Below are positions 39,456 through 48,856 of a stretch of DNA of 64,000 nt, in pieces; the first letter of the stretch is position 1; the number at the start of each line of letters is the position of its first letter. This DNA comes from Debaryomyces hansenii CBS767 (taxonomy: Eukaryota; Ascomycota; Pichiomycetes; Serinales; Debaryomycetaceae): positions 930,001-994,000 of the forward strand of contig NC_006049.2 of NCBI RefSeq assembly GCF_000006445.2, in the 5' to 3' direction. The translations under genes and the position numbers were made by a program. The notes beneath the pieces are model-generated. The model was given only the letters and a program-made list of their open reading frames with translations. It did not search any database and had not been told where the DNA came from.

Positions 39456-40022
39456 TTAAGTTAAATACTATATTTCTGTGTCTTACTTGCTCCACGCTTC
39501 TGTACACTGATTGATATTCATAATATAAAAGAGTAAAAATTTTATTCAGAATTAGAGAAATATTACCCGGATATACTCTCAACTCAACCCTAGACTTCCT
39601 AATCAGACAAGTTATACGCTAAGTAGATTTGCAAATCTAATATAGAAACTTTAAAATTTCAAGTTAAAATGAATTCGATAGCAGAAGAAGCATGAAAAAT
39701 TTAGTATCAATATTGAATTTTTGTAATTTTGAGATAACTGGATTACAATAATATAAGAATGAAAAAAAAAAATATTGTAGTATTTTTCTAGTTAACTTCA
39801 TAGATTTGGAATAAGAATTAAAGTGGTTTTATATGCGCAATATAAGGGCCCAATCAAAATTAGAATGTATACCTGAATCTGATAGCATGAGGACATGGTT
39901 AGTCTTGTAGTAAAGCATTGTTTATGAATGAAGCAGTATGCTGGGCGAAACTTCATAGATTAGTAGCAAACAAATAATTCACTTGAATAAGATTATATAT
40001 TCTAGGTTTTATAGATAGTCCT
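39456..40022. other. Intergenic region with source of the duplicated piece
   Basis: It includes the promoter of the killer-like gene; bases 39533-39712 are repeated at 31704-31890. The remainder is AT-rich with a poly(dA) run near 39765 and no recognised gene before the VMA9 stop. Confidence 0.5.
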
Positions 40023-40354
40023 CTATTTCTCAGGCCTTAAATCCGATCTTCTAGGAGCCTCTAATGGATGTAATTGACTGAGGAAGGTGATCGCCCACAT
40101 TAAGTAGCACATTGATAACCCCAATATAACTGACGATCTCCAAACAGTTGTGTTCTCTTTTGGAGCAAATATCCAAGCTAGTGTGGATAAAGCAGCGGTG
40201 ATAATAAATGCAATTATAACAGTGTATCTTTAATGGTTAGTAATTATTGCTCATATACTGTAAATTACAACATTCATACATCATTCCATATTGCATCAGT
40301 ACTAATCAAAGAAAGCAACCCAGCACATATAATCAATCATACATACCCACTCAT
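40023..40354 (-). CDS. VMA9: V-ATPase subunit e (Vo sector), one intron
   Basis: Exon 2 (40023-40227) encodes YTVIIAFIITAALSTLAWIF, APKENTTVWRSSVIL, WAITFLSQLHPL and the end APRRSDLRPEK, which matches the small hydrophobic V-ATPase subunit e. The first 8 nt (ATGAGTGG, 40347-40354) form exon 1. The 119-bp intron (40228-40346) has 5' splice site GTATGT, branch site TACTAAC (40236-40242) and 3' end AAG. The joined frame is 71 codons including stop, giving 70 residues (73 in S. cerevisiae, whose gene also has introns). Two membrane helices are visible. It works in proton pumping by the vacuolar ATPase. It is divergent from VPS23, 170 bp away. Exon 2 is firm; exon 1 rests on the splice signals and phase. 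Confidence 0.87.
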
Positions 40355-40524
40355 ATTAAACAACTATATTTGAAACAAGCGAAATGTTAATACTAAGTCA
40401 ATAGAAAACGGAATTGTTCTTCAAAATCTATGAACAAATTCGTGAGATAAAAAACGGGGACACAAAATTACGGAAACCAGATTAGGTGGGAATCACCGTG
40501 ATAGAGATATATAAACATATATAC

Positions 40525-42015
40525 ATGACTGAATTACCTTCGTCAGTAGCCAATTGGCTATATAATGTCCTCCAACCCCAATACACTAACAAGCAAATCA
40601 CATATACCCATGTATATCAGTTTTTACAAATATACTTGAACAAAGGCTTCAAGATCAGAACAAGTGTTCATACCTCTGGTAATACAGGTCATTCAAACTT
40701 ATTGATTAATCTATTTGGATCAATCGAAGTCAACAAGGACCTAAGTGTACCTGTGACGATTTGGATTCCTTTGAATTATCCTTATAACATTTCAGAACAT
40801 ACATCCGATGATATCGGGGTGCCAATGGTTTATATCACTCCAGATAATTCAAGAAACTGGTATATAAAACCAGGAAATCATATTGATACACAAGGCAAAT
40901 TTTATCATCCATATTTATCTAGTTGGTTCCATGAGTATAATAGTCAACCATCGAAATATAATTTACTTCAGTTGGTAAGCACGTTACATAATTCATTTCT
41001 GAAAGATGTGCCGATCTTTTATCAGGAGTCGCTAAGTTATATGTCACCTGTTCATACTGTTCTGGATAAATATAAGATTCCTGAAAAGCCAGCGAAGATT
41101 CCAATAAATTCACATCTGCCAATACCATTATCAAATAACTCAAACACAGAGTTATCAGACGTTCCACGACATAATACTGAACCAGCTTTATCTCGTGTCC
41201 CTTTAAAGTACCAATCTCCTTTACCATTGCCAAATGAAAAGATTGTTGAGAATTCACAGAGAGATCGTGAAATTCCAGTATCAACAGGCAACGAAAAGAT
41301 AAATTCCCGTCAATTCAATGAATTGAATCAAGTACAAAGTTCTGCTGTGCATCCCGATAATCCGACTGAACAACACAGACATCAAGCCGCAAAGGAAACT
41401 ACAGTAGATTTAATGGATAATGATGATAGAACCATTAAGAAGAATTTAACTAATCAGACATATCAGGAAGCTTTAGAAATACTATCCAGGAAAATCAATG
41501 AGAATTTGCTCGAGACATCAAAGGATAATATTAAAAAAAAACTCCCTGAAGTGAACACTAATACAAAGAAAATTGATGCGTTGTATCAACAATTAAGTCA
41601 TCATAACCAACAAGCATGTGCCAATAAAGAAAATTTGGATAATCACATTTCATATTTATCTAATCAACTATCAAGTTTAACTAGCCTAAATAATGAGTTA
41701 ATTCAATTGGATGGACTAAATTCCCAACAAAAAAATACGGTCTCAACTAATAATAAAAGCAATTTTGAATTAGATAATTTGGTGGTACCTGATCTGGCAT
41801 TGGTTAACCAATTATATGATATCGTAAGTGATATTAAAGCGACGAAGGATACTATATGTTTGATAGGTGGAAATTTCCAATCAGAATCAGAAATTATAAA
41901 TGATAGTAGAATGGATGCATGCGTGAAAGCGGTCAGAGGTTTAGGAAGAGAATTATTTTGGTTAGAGGTGATGAAGCGTGAAATTGCTGTGAATTCTATG
42001 GGTTTATCTAGTTAA
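40525..42015 (+). CDS. VPS23: ESCRT-I subunit Vps23/TSG101
   Basis: A protein of 496 residues from the ATG at 40525 (the frame is open upstream only from GTG). Domains: N-terminal UEV ubiquitin-binding fold (about 1-150; seen as VWIPLNYP-like TIWIPLNYPYNISE, VYITPDNSRNWYIKPGNHID and YHPYLSSWFHEY), a Pro/Ser-rich linker (about 170-280), a coiled coil (about 330-400) and the C-terminal steadiness box (about 420-490, MDACVKAVRGLGRELFWLEVM). ESCRT-I sorts ubiquitinated membrane proteins into multivesicular endosomes. It is longer than S. cerevisiae Vps23 (385) mainly in the linker. Part of the gene is copied at 31.9-32.4 kb; this copy is the complete one. Confidence 0.92.
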   Translation: MTELPSSVANWLYNVLQPQYTNKQITYTHVYQFLQIYLNKGFKIRTSVHTSGNTGHSNLLINLFGSIEVNKDLSVPVTIWIPLNYPYNISEHTSDDIGVPMVYITPDNSRNWYIKPGNHIDTQGKFYHPYLSSWFHEYNSQPSKYNLLQLVSTLHNSFLKDVPIFYQESLSYMSPVHTVLDKYKIPEKPAKIPINSHLPIPLSNNSNTELSDVPRHNTEPALSRVPLKYQSPLPLPNEKIVENSQRDREIPVSTGNEKINSRQFNELNQVQSSAVHPDNPTEQHRHQAAKETTVDLMDNDDRTIKKNLTNQTYQEALEILSRKINENLLETSKDNIKKKLPEVNTNTKKIDALYQQLSHHNQQACANKENLDNHISYLSNQLSSLTSLNNELIQLDGLNSQQKNTVSTNNKSNFELDNLVVPDLALVNQLYDIVSDIKATKDTICLIGGNFQSESEIINDSRMDACVKAVRGLGRELFWLEVMKREIAVNSMGLSS

Positions 42016-42179
42016 TGGTTGCGTAGATAGAGTAGGTTACAATATACATTACTGTTTATGGCCAACAAAAAAGCCGCACGATGCATTTTTTTTCAAACGA
42101 AAAATTTCTCATAGAAAATTTGATTATCAAAATTAATATTTAGAGATTCATTCATACTTTAATAAACTTCATTACAGTA

Positions 42180-43598
42180 ATGTCTGACGAGTATATCATT
42201 AAGCCAGAATCAGTCGCTCCTTCAAAGGATACTTCTGAATGGCCATTATTATTGAAGAATTACGATAAATTATTAGTTAGAAGTGGTCATTACACTCCTA
42301 TCCCTTCTGGATGTTCTCCATTAAAGAGAGACTTGAAATCGTACATTTCTTCAGGTATCATAAACTTAGACAAACCATCTAACCCATCATCTCATGAAGT
42401 TGTCGCTTGGATTAAGAGAATTTTAAGAAGTGAAAAAACTGGTCATTCTGGTACTTTAGATCCTAAAGTTACTGGTTGTTTGATTGTTTGTATTGATCGT
42501 GCTACCAGATTAGTCAAATCTCAACAGGGTGCTGGTAAGGAGTATGTCTGTATTGTTAGATTGCATGATGAATTAAAAGATGCTAAAGAAATGGGTAGAT
42601 CTTTAGAAAATTTGACAGGTGCTTTATTCCAAAGACCTCCTTTAATTTCCGCTGTTAAAAGACAATTAAGAGTTCGTACTATTTACGATTCTAATTTGAT
42701 TGAATTCGATAACAAGAGAGGTTTGGGTGTCTTCTGGGCGTCATGTGAAGCCGGTACTTATATGAGAACTTTATGTGTTCATTTAGGTATGTTATTAGGT
42801 GTTGGTGGTCATATGCAAGAGTTACGTCGTGTTCGTTCCGGTGCTTTGAGTGAAAACGATAACTTAGTTACTTTGCATGATGTTTTGGACGCTCAATATG
42901 TTTATGATAACACCAGAGATGAATCCTATTTGAGAAAAATTATTCAACCTTTAGAGACTTTATTAGTTGGCTATAAGAGAATTGTTGTTAAGGATTCTGC
43001 TGTCAACTCTGTTTGTTATGGTGCTAAATTAATGATTCCTGGTTTGTTACGTTACGAAGAAGGTATCGAATTGTACGACGAAGTTGTTTTGATGACAACT
43101 AAGGGTGAAGCAATTGCAATTGGTATTGCTCAAATGACCACCGTTGATTTACAAGGTTGTGACCATGGTGTTGTTGCTAAGGTCAAGAGATGTATTATGG
43201 AACGTGATACTTATCCAAGAAGATGGGGATTAGGTCCAGTCGCTCAAAAGAAAAAGCAATTAAAGGCTGATGGTAAGTTAGATAAATATGGTAGAGCCAA
43301 CGAGAACACTCCAGAAACATGGAAGAAAGACTATAAGGACCACGATGATGAACCAGCTCCTCCAGTTCCGGAATCTAAATTGGCCGCCCCAGAAATTCAA
43401 ACTTCTAAAAAATTAATTGAGGAAGTTGAAGTTGAAACTGAAGAAAAGGAAGAGAAGAAGGAAAAGAAGGAAAAGAAAGAAAAGAAAGAAAAGAAGGAAA
43501 AGAAGGAAAAGAAGGAGAAGAAGGAAAAAAAGGATAAGAAGAGAAAGGCAGACGATAGCGAAGAATCTTCCGAGAAGAAGAAAAAATCCAAGAAATAA
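42180..43598 (+). CDS. CBF5: Cbf5/dyskerin, H/ACA snoRNP pseudouridine synthase
   Basis: The 472-residue protein is the catalytic subunit of H/ACA RNPs, which pseudouridylate rRNA in the nucleolus. It shows the dyskerin-like N-terminus, the TruB catalytic motif [12 protein letters not shown] (Asp about residue 95), [14 protein letters not shown], the second TruB block [12 protein letters not shown], the PUA domain (about 265-345) and [11 protein letters not shown]. The C-terminus (about 420-472) is a run of KKE/KKD repeats, as in yeast Cbf5, with a strongly purine-biased coding strand. Length fits the S. cerevisiae protein (483). I see no in-frame CTG in the conserved core, as expected for a highly expressed gene in a CUG-Ser yeast. 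Confidence 0.96.
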   Translation: MSDEYIIKPESVAPSKDTSEWPLLLKNYDKLLVRSGHYTPIPSGCSPLKRDLKSYISSGIINLDKPSNPSSHEVVAWIKRILRSEKTGHSGTLDPKVTGCLIVCIDRATRLVKSQQGAGKEYVCIVRLHDELKDAKEMGRSLENLTGALFQRPPLISAVKRQLRVRTIYDSNLIEFDNKRGLGVFWASCEAGTYMRTLCVHLGMLLGVGGHMQELRRVRSGALSENDNLVTLHDVLDAQYVYDNTRDESYLRKIIQPLETLLVGYKRIVVKDSAVNSVCYGAKLMIPGLLRYEEGIELYDEVVLMTTKGEAIAIGIAQMTTVDLQGCDHGVVAKVKRCIMERDTYPRRWGLGPVAQKKKQLKADGKLDKYGRANENTPETWKKDYKDHDDEPAPPVPESKLAAPEIQTSKKLIEEVEVETEEKEEKKEKKEKKEKKEKKEKKEKKEKKEKKDKKRKADDSEESSEKKKKSKK

Positions 43599-43777
43599 GT
43601 GCATACTAAATGATTATTATCGTTTTCTTCCTCCTTTTTATTTTCAGCTACTTTTTTTAATAGATTTCATTCTACATCTACATTCTGTACATTTATTTTA
43701 TATTGCTTTATAATAAGTTTTTGCAAAATATATCATTTAATTTTAAAATGGCTAAATGTAATAGGTAATATTAATTG

Positions 43778-46294
43778 TTATGCTAAATGATTAGAGTTAT
43801 CTTTATTATTTAAATTTATCAATTGAAATTTACTTTCTAGCGAATCATGCAAATACCGCAATTGGGTTTCTATTAATGAACCTTTATCATAGTCACCTTC
43901 CTCATGTAGTTGCAAACTGTAATCTTTTAATATAAAAAGATTGACAATCCTCTCATTATCAGAACAGTTTTCCATTGACACTAGCGATAAGCACATTTTT
44001 AGTGCCAGCTCTTTATCAGCTAAACTTGTTGACAATAAATAGGTAACATAGTGAATTAATGATATCAAATATGGGAATGAATGCATTGAGTTAGAACCTT
44101 TCATTGCGTCATATAAGATTTGTGGATATTCTGAAGATTCGGCATTAACTTTACCACTCCCTGAATAATTATTATCGTAAATACTAAGGAGTAAATTATA
44201 AGTGATAATAAGGGTTTGACTTGAACCTGCTAAATTCATATTGAAGCTATTTGAAGTTTTTTTATCCTTTTGATCGAATATCTTGGTCAAATCCAGATAC
44301 AAATGGGAACGAAATCTGTATGTATCATCTCTATCATTAATAATATTTGTATGCGACGACTTAGTAATTTGATACACTTCGAATTCTGTAAGCATCACAA
44401 GATGCAATGTTGAGTAGATATATAGCTCGCTAAATTGACCTTTCGATTGGAAGGTTTCACCACCAACCCCTAAGGAAGATTGTAGAATGGAAGAATATTC
44501 TATCGTGTTACTTGGCTCTTGCTCATACAGTGTGAAACTGCGTACTCTCATGTAATAATATTTTGCTGCCTTTAGATCTCCCTTATATTGAAAAAAAATT
44601 CCAAATAAATAGAAAATGTTCGGGATCAACAACTTGTAATAACATAATTCTTCATCGCTGAATTTACTGTTGTTATAATTTTCAAGGAATTCATTCAACG
44701 GATCTATATTAGTGAAATTTTTATCCAAAAAATTCATCCAAACTTGATAATAATTAATGTAATACCGTATAAAACTTAACCTTATTATTTTCTTCGTCAA
44801 TTGATTTAGTGGGAAGCATCTTTCAGTATTCCCCATCCCCCTTAGCTCATGCAATTGATTATCTAGTATCTGTAAGCATTTTTGAAAAACTTTCTTAGAT
44901 TTATACTTCTTATTGTATATTTCAGGCAAAAAGTGAACACCAGTTAGGAAATAAAACATTATGACGAATTCATCAGAATTCAACCACGTTACTCGATAAG
45001 ACAAATCACTATTCAGGCCATTGCTTGAAGGAATATCAATTTTTATTTTGAAGGTGCCATCTTCTTTCCAAGAGTTCCAGTGCTTCAGTTGTTCCGTCAA
45101 TATAAAATTGCTAATAAATTGCATTACATCTTTACTTCCGGCACTATCATCAGTATGAATGTATACGGAATATTTCAGTAAGAATAAAATCGCTTGTAGT
45201 TGAATAGGATAATTCTCCTCATGGCCGTACATCAATTTTTCAGCATGATTCAATAGCTCTAATGAATGCTTTGGCGATCCTCTATAAAGATGCAAATTGC
45301 TTTGGTATATAAAACACAATGCTCTCGTAGTATTGTCGATTTGAGGATCTTGACATAATGATTGTAATACAATCAATCCTGTATTTGGATCTTGGGATAG
45401 CAAATTATCTATTTTAAGTAAGGCAAAAAGACTACCAAGACTATGGAGACCAATCATTTTGAAGTTTGATATTCTTTCATTTATATAGTTTAAAGATAAT
45501 TTGGGATTTGATTTTTCTAGTATCTGTGCAGCCAAAAATTCACATATGAATTTAACTTTGATTAGATTATTTCGAGTTGCAATCGAAATGGCCTTATTAA
45601 CATAATCGTCTGCTCGATTTATATTTTCTGTTTCAATGAAATAAATTCTAGCTAATTTGAAATATATTATCAGCTCCAAATAAGGGTTTAGACATTTACT
45701 GTACTTCCTGATCAATAACAACAAAGACTTGATGGAAATTTTTATCATTTTGAAATATGTCTTTGATCCATTCATTGAGTTTGTATCAAGTACAGTCTCA
45801 TGTGCCCTATTCAAGAAATAATCTGAGCTTATAACTAGATTATTAACGACCATTTCATTTCTAGTCGAATCTGAATCAAAAAAGACTTCAGACGAGTCCA
45901 CTGAAATAGTATTCTGGCCTGGACCAGGGATTTTCTGATCCGGAACTAACTGTGTATTGTTCTCTATTATTTCTGATCGGTTGGATGGCTCAAGGTTGTA
46001 TTTCAGTTTAAAAGTTTGCAGTTCTTCGCTTGTATTATACTTCCGATGTTTGTGTTGATCTTGCACGGAACTTACCAGTGAATATGCATCCTCGTTGTTA
46101 TAAGAATGAAATGTTCGTTTTGATTTATATGGTGACTGTGGATCAGAATTCAACATATTTTGTGGATCAGCTTCAAATTGGTATTCTTTTCGATTATTGA
46201 TGGACGAGACAGTAATCGGCTCTTCTGCATCATCTTTATCTGTTGGATATAGAACAGGACTTTTTGGAGACTTCACGATTGGATACGATTTCAT
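43778..46294 (-). CDS. SCC4: Cohesin loader subunit Scc4/MAU2
   Basis: An 838-residue, mostly helical protein with TPR-like repeats. The region at about 180-330 (YFKLARIYFIETENINRADD, ILEKSNPKLSLNYIN, GLHSLGSLFALLKID) matches the cohesin-loading-factor family, in which Scc4/Mau2 wraps the N-terminus of Scc2 and directs it to chromatin. The N-terminal 150 residues are low complexity. It is longer than S. cerevisiae Scc4 (624). Two facts support the call: the Mau2-type helical repeat order, and an ACGCGT (MluI cell-cycle box) 111 bp before the ATG. The call rests on remembered family resemblance, so moderate confidence. Confidence 0.72.
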   Translation of the reverse strand: MKSYPIVKSPKSPVLYPTDKDDAEEPITVSSINNRKEYQFEADPQNMLNSDPQSPYKSKRTFHSYNNEDAYSLVSSVQDQHKHRKYNTSEELQTFKLKYNLEPSNRSEIIENNTQLVPDQKIPGPGQNTISVDSSEVFFDSDSTRNEMVVNNLVISSDYFLNRAHETVLDTNSMNGSKTYFKMIKISIKSLLLLIRKYSKCLNPYLELIIYFKLARIYFIETENINRADDYVNKAISIATRNNLIKVKFICEFLAAQILEKSNPKLSLNYINERISNFKMIGLHSLGSLFALLKIDNLLSQDPNTGLIVLQSLCQDPQIDNTTRALCFIYQSNLHLYRGSPKHSLELLNHAEKLMYGHEENYPIQLQAILFLLKYSVYIHTDDSAGSKDVMQFISNFILTEQLKHWNSWKEDGTFKIKIDIPSSNGLNSDLSYRVTWLNSDEFVIMFYFLTGVHFLPEIYNKKYKSKKVFQKCLQILDNQLHELRGMGNTERCFPLNQLTKKIIRLSFIRYYINYYQVWMNFLDKNFTNIDPLNEFLENYNNSKFSDEELCYYKLLIPNIFYLFGIFFQYKGDLKAAKYYYMRVRSFTLYEQEPSNTIEYSSILQSSLGVGGETFQSKGQFSELYIYSTLHLVMLTEFEVYQITKSSHTNIINDRDDTYRFRSHLYLDLTKIFDQKDKKTSNSFNMNLAGSSQTLIITYNLLLSIYDNNYSGSGKVNAESSEYPQILYDAMKGSNSMHSFPYLISLIHYVTYLLSTSLADKELALKMCLSLVSMENCSDNERIVNLFILKDYSLQLHEEGDYDKGSLIETQLRYLHDSLESKFQLINLNNKDNSNHLA

Positions 46295-46404
46295 ATTCTA
46301 ATTAGTATGTAATATAGTACCTGGATTATATGAATCATTGTATTTTGCTGATATCAAGCGTTTAAATCGTTTAAATTGGTTTAATAGAATAGATCATTAT
46401 AAAT

Positions 46405-46410
46405 ACGCGT
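46405..46410. promoter_or_regulatory. MluI cell-cycle box upstream of SCC4
   Basis: ACGCGT is the MBF (Mbp1-Swi6) site that drives G1/S transcription in yeasts. It lies 111 bp from the SCC4 ATG, a natural position for a cohesin-loading gene. Function is inferred. Confidence 0.35.
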
Positions 46411-46573
46411 AAAAAATTGATGATGTTTATATTACAAATAACTCTTTCCCTTTATGGTTATATAATGCATTATGATACGAGATAACTATCCTTTAAAACT
46501 AAATAAAACATAATACACTACGAATTAATACACTCATAAATATCAACACCGAATGAAGGGATCCTAATTTTGT

Positions 46574-48292
46574 CTATTTCTGTGTAGAGAATTCTTGAAA
46601 TTTGTCCTGCAATTGTCTTCTTTTGTATCTTTCCTCAGTCAATTGTAATTCATACTGATCATGAATATCTTCAACAATCTTCTTAAACTCTGTTCTTAAT
46701 ATACCGTTACTGGTTGAGCTAGAATTTGTAGACGTGGGTCTACTAGGAATTACAGATTCAGTTTCAATGCCATCCACATCGGTATAGCTCGACGGAAAAT
46801 TACTAGTTATTGGCGACAATGCAGATAATGCACTATTAGAACTATTAGGAGAAGCAAGTTTGGTGGCACTGTTCTTTATCCCCAATTTATCAATCTTTAA
46901 CAAATTGAGCTCCTTACGAAGTTTGGATATTTCTCTATCTTTAGCATCAATATTGTCAGAACTATCATACGCGGTACTAGATTGATTAGACAGATTTGTT
47001 TTTTTCAATTTGTTCAATTCTTTTTCTAGTATGGAATTTTTCTTACGATATTCTTGAATCACTTTGAGTGAACTTTCCCTCGAATGCTCGTATTCTTTAG
47101 ATAGATACTGATGAGAAAATCTCAAGTCATTTAATGCAGTTTTATATTCAGCAAGAAGTTTTCCATTGTTTTGCGATTTCTGAGGTGAAGCAGATGTAAT
47201 AGATGATTCATTTAAAAAAGAATGATCTTGAGAAAAGTCATTCCTAGAAGATGTTTCATCAGCTGATAAGTCCATTGACTTTTCATTGACTGGTGTACGC
47301 ATCAGAACTGGTTGAGTTGAAAGAATCGTATCAATGCAATCTTGAGCCCATTGAATACGCGATTGTATTGTTTCTGGGTCAGTATTTGCTGAGGGCTGCG
47401 GCAACTGAATATTGCGTTGCACCGCAATAGATGCAATATGTGAAAATAAGCTATCAAATGTCTTACTGACCAGCTTCAGCGGTTGTTCTATAAGTGTTGA
47501 AGAGGATTTCGGCATTCGTTTAGGTGATGTGAAGGGGGACGACGTTGACAAGGGAGGCCCTGTAACAGATAGAGAAGTCAATTTAATGTCTTCAATGTAA
47601 CCCAATACCAAGCACGTCAAGTTATGATTGTTTAACTGCAATATCAAATTGTCTAAATATTCACTGACTTGTAAAAGCTGCTGTTGCAAATAATTGTTCA
47701 GTTTTAAGAACTTTAATAATAACGGGGCATCCAAATTTAAGCTTTCCTGCTTGTCGGTATTTAACATCTCCGTGAAAAATTGTTGGGATATCCCATATCT
47801 TGATAGTAAGTATTGTTTAAATTCTTTTTTATCTTCAATTTCTTGTTTCAACTTCTTTAACCTTGGTAATGTAAGTATTGCATCCTTATTTATCTTGCTA
47901 GTGTCGAAGACTGAGTTTTCAATTAATACACGTAAATTTATATAATTAGCCTTGTTATCACCTATAGTTATGTATCCTTCCTCTTCATTATCTGTTATTG
48001 GAGTTGACGATAAGCTGGGCACTTCCGCTTCGAGTGTGATATGCTCTTGATCTATGTTTGTTTGTAAATGATTATTAAATGATCCTTGAAGAAACTGGGT
48101 ATATAACAAGTTCAAATTTGGTAAATCATGATGGTTCTCGTGTAAGTCGGATAACTTGTTTCTGTATTGTTCTTGTAATTGGAACTTAAGCAACTCTGGA
48201 GTGGTATTCTTCAAGTTGTAGTTGAGATCGGAATCTCCGCCATGTATAACTTGAAAAGGCGAGCTCTTCATAAGAGCTTCATTGTCAATCAT
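46574..48292 (-). CDS. Unrecognised coiled-coil protein
   Basis: A 572-residue protein that I cannot assign. The N-terminal half is helical and Leu/Asn/Gln-rich (LNNYLQQQLLQVSEYLDNL); a Ser/Thr/Pro-rich stretch follows (about 240-260, LSTSSPFTSPKRMPKSSS), then a helix, a Ser-rich segment, and a clear coiled coil (about 375-465, with RKKNSILEKELNKLKK and REISKLRKELNLLKIDKL). Another coiled segment ends the protein (EDIHDQYELQLTEERYKRRQ). No signal peptide or membrane segment. A scaffold or cytoskeletal/spindle-associated role would fit such a protein, but nothing in the sequence proves it. The ATG at 48292 is the first in frame. Confidence 0.8.
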   Translation of the reverse strand: MIDNEALMKSSPFQVIHGGDSDLNYNLKNTTPELLKFQLQEQYRNKLSDLHENHHDLPNLNLLYTQFLQGSFNNHLQTNIDQEHITLEAEVPSLSSTPITDNEEEGYITIGDNKANYINLRVLIENSVFDTSKINKDAILTLPRLKKLKQEIEDKKEFKQYLLSRYGISQQFFTEMLNTDKQESLNLDAPLLLKFLKLNNYLQQQLLQVSEYLDNLILQLNNHNLTCLVLGYIEDIKLTSLSVTGPPLSTSSPFTSPKRMPKSSSTLIEQPLKLVSKTFDSLFSHIASIAVQRNIQLPQPSANTDPETIQSRIQWAQDCIDTILSTQPVLMRTPVNEKSMDLSADETSSRNDFSQDHSFLNESSITSASPQKSQNNGKLLAEYKTALNDLRFSHQYLSKEYEHSRESSLKVIQEYRKKNSILEKELNKLKKTNLSNQSSTAYDSSDNIDAKDREISKLRKELNLLKIDKLGIKNSATKLASPNSSNSALSALSPITSNFPSSYTDVDGIETESVIPSRPTSTNSSSTSNGILRTEFKKIVEDIHDQYELQLTEERYKRRQLQDKFQEFSTQK

Positions 48293-48856
48293 TTTACGTA
48301 TTCTTCACACTATAGAATTATTCCTAATTGTACACCTTAATCTTGAATAAGTGCTTTTTCTTGAAGCTTGAAAGACTGTGTTTGTCTTTTTAACTCAACG
48401 CGAGAATACAAAAATTTTCAAGACGCGTTTTCTTGTATTTTGATTTTCAACTCCAAGAGAACATTGGTACAATATAAGTAAATGTGCTTATTCCGATTAA
48501 TAGACCCAATCAATAGACCCGACCTATAACCCGTATATTCCGCATAACCCGTATAACCAATTGTATTGAATATACTCTTTTGATTTTGTCTTATATACAT
48601 ATATACACATGCCATTGACAAGCATACTAATTAATTACACTACAAATATGCAATTATGCCAGGAGGAAGTACAATTATTGGATATAAGATGCAGAAAGTC
48701 GTTGGTAGCATTTGCCTACGAATATGACATCGTAACGATTGATAGGTTGATGGGGTAAACGACATCATGAAGTATTACGACATTACGACACAAACAGACA
48801 TAAATGTGATTTTAAACTTGTAGATCGAAGCTATTTGCAAGATTGTTTATTGCCAA
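48293..48856. other. Divergent intergenic region, coiled-coil gene / APN2
   Basis: A 564-bp stretch serving as promoter in both directions. It has one ACGCGT (48423-48428) and short direct repeats AATAGACCC (around 48500) and ATAACCCGTAT (around 48525-48560). No convincing gene; a 24-codon open start at 48655 is noted among the rejected items. Confidence 0.45.
48423..48428. promoter_or_regulatory. MluI cell-cycle box between coiled-coil gene and APN2
   Basis: ACGCGT, 131 bp before the coiled-coil gene and 429 bp before APN2. It may give G1/S expression to either; function is inferred. Confidence 0.3.

Noticed and set aside
43397..43713. Lys/Arg-rich or Phe/Ser-rich frames over the CBF5 end
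   Set aside because: Shadows of the KKE repeat of CBF5 in other frames.
48649..48730. Short open starts upstream of APN2, one reading MPGGSTIIGYKMQKVVGS, reminiscent of small mitochondrial ATP synthase subunits
   Set aside because: The frame stops after 23 codons, no hydrophobic helix follows, and there is no room or splice signal for a second exon before APN2.
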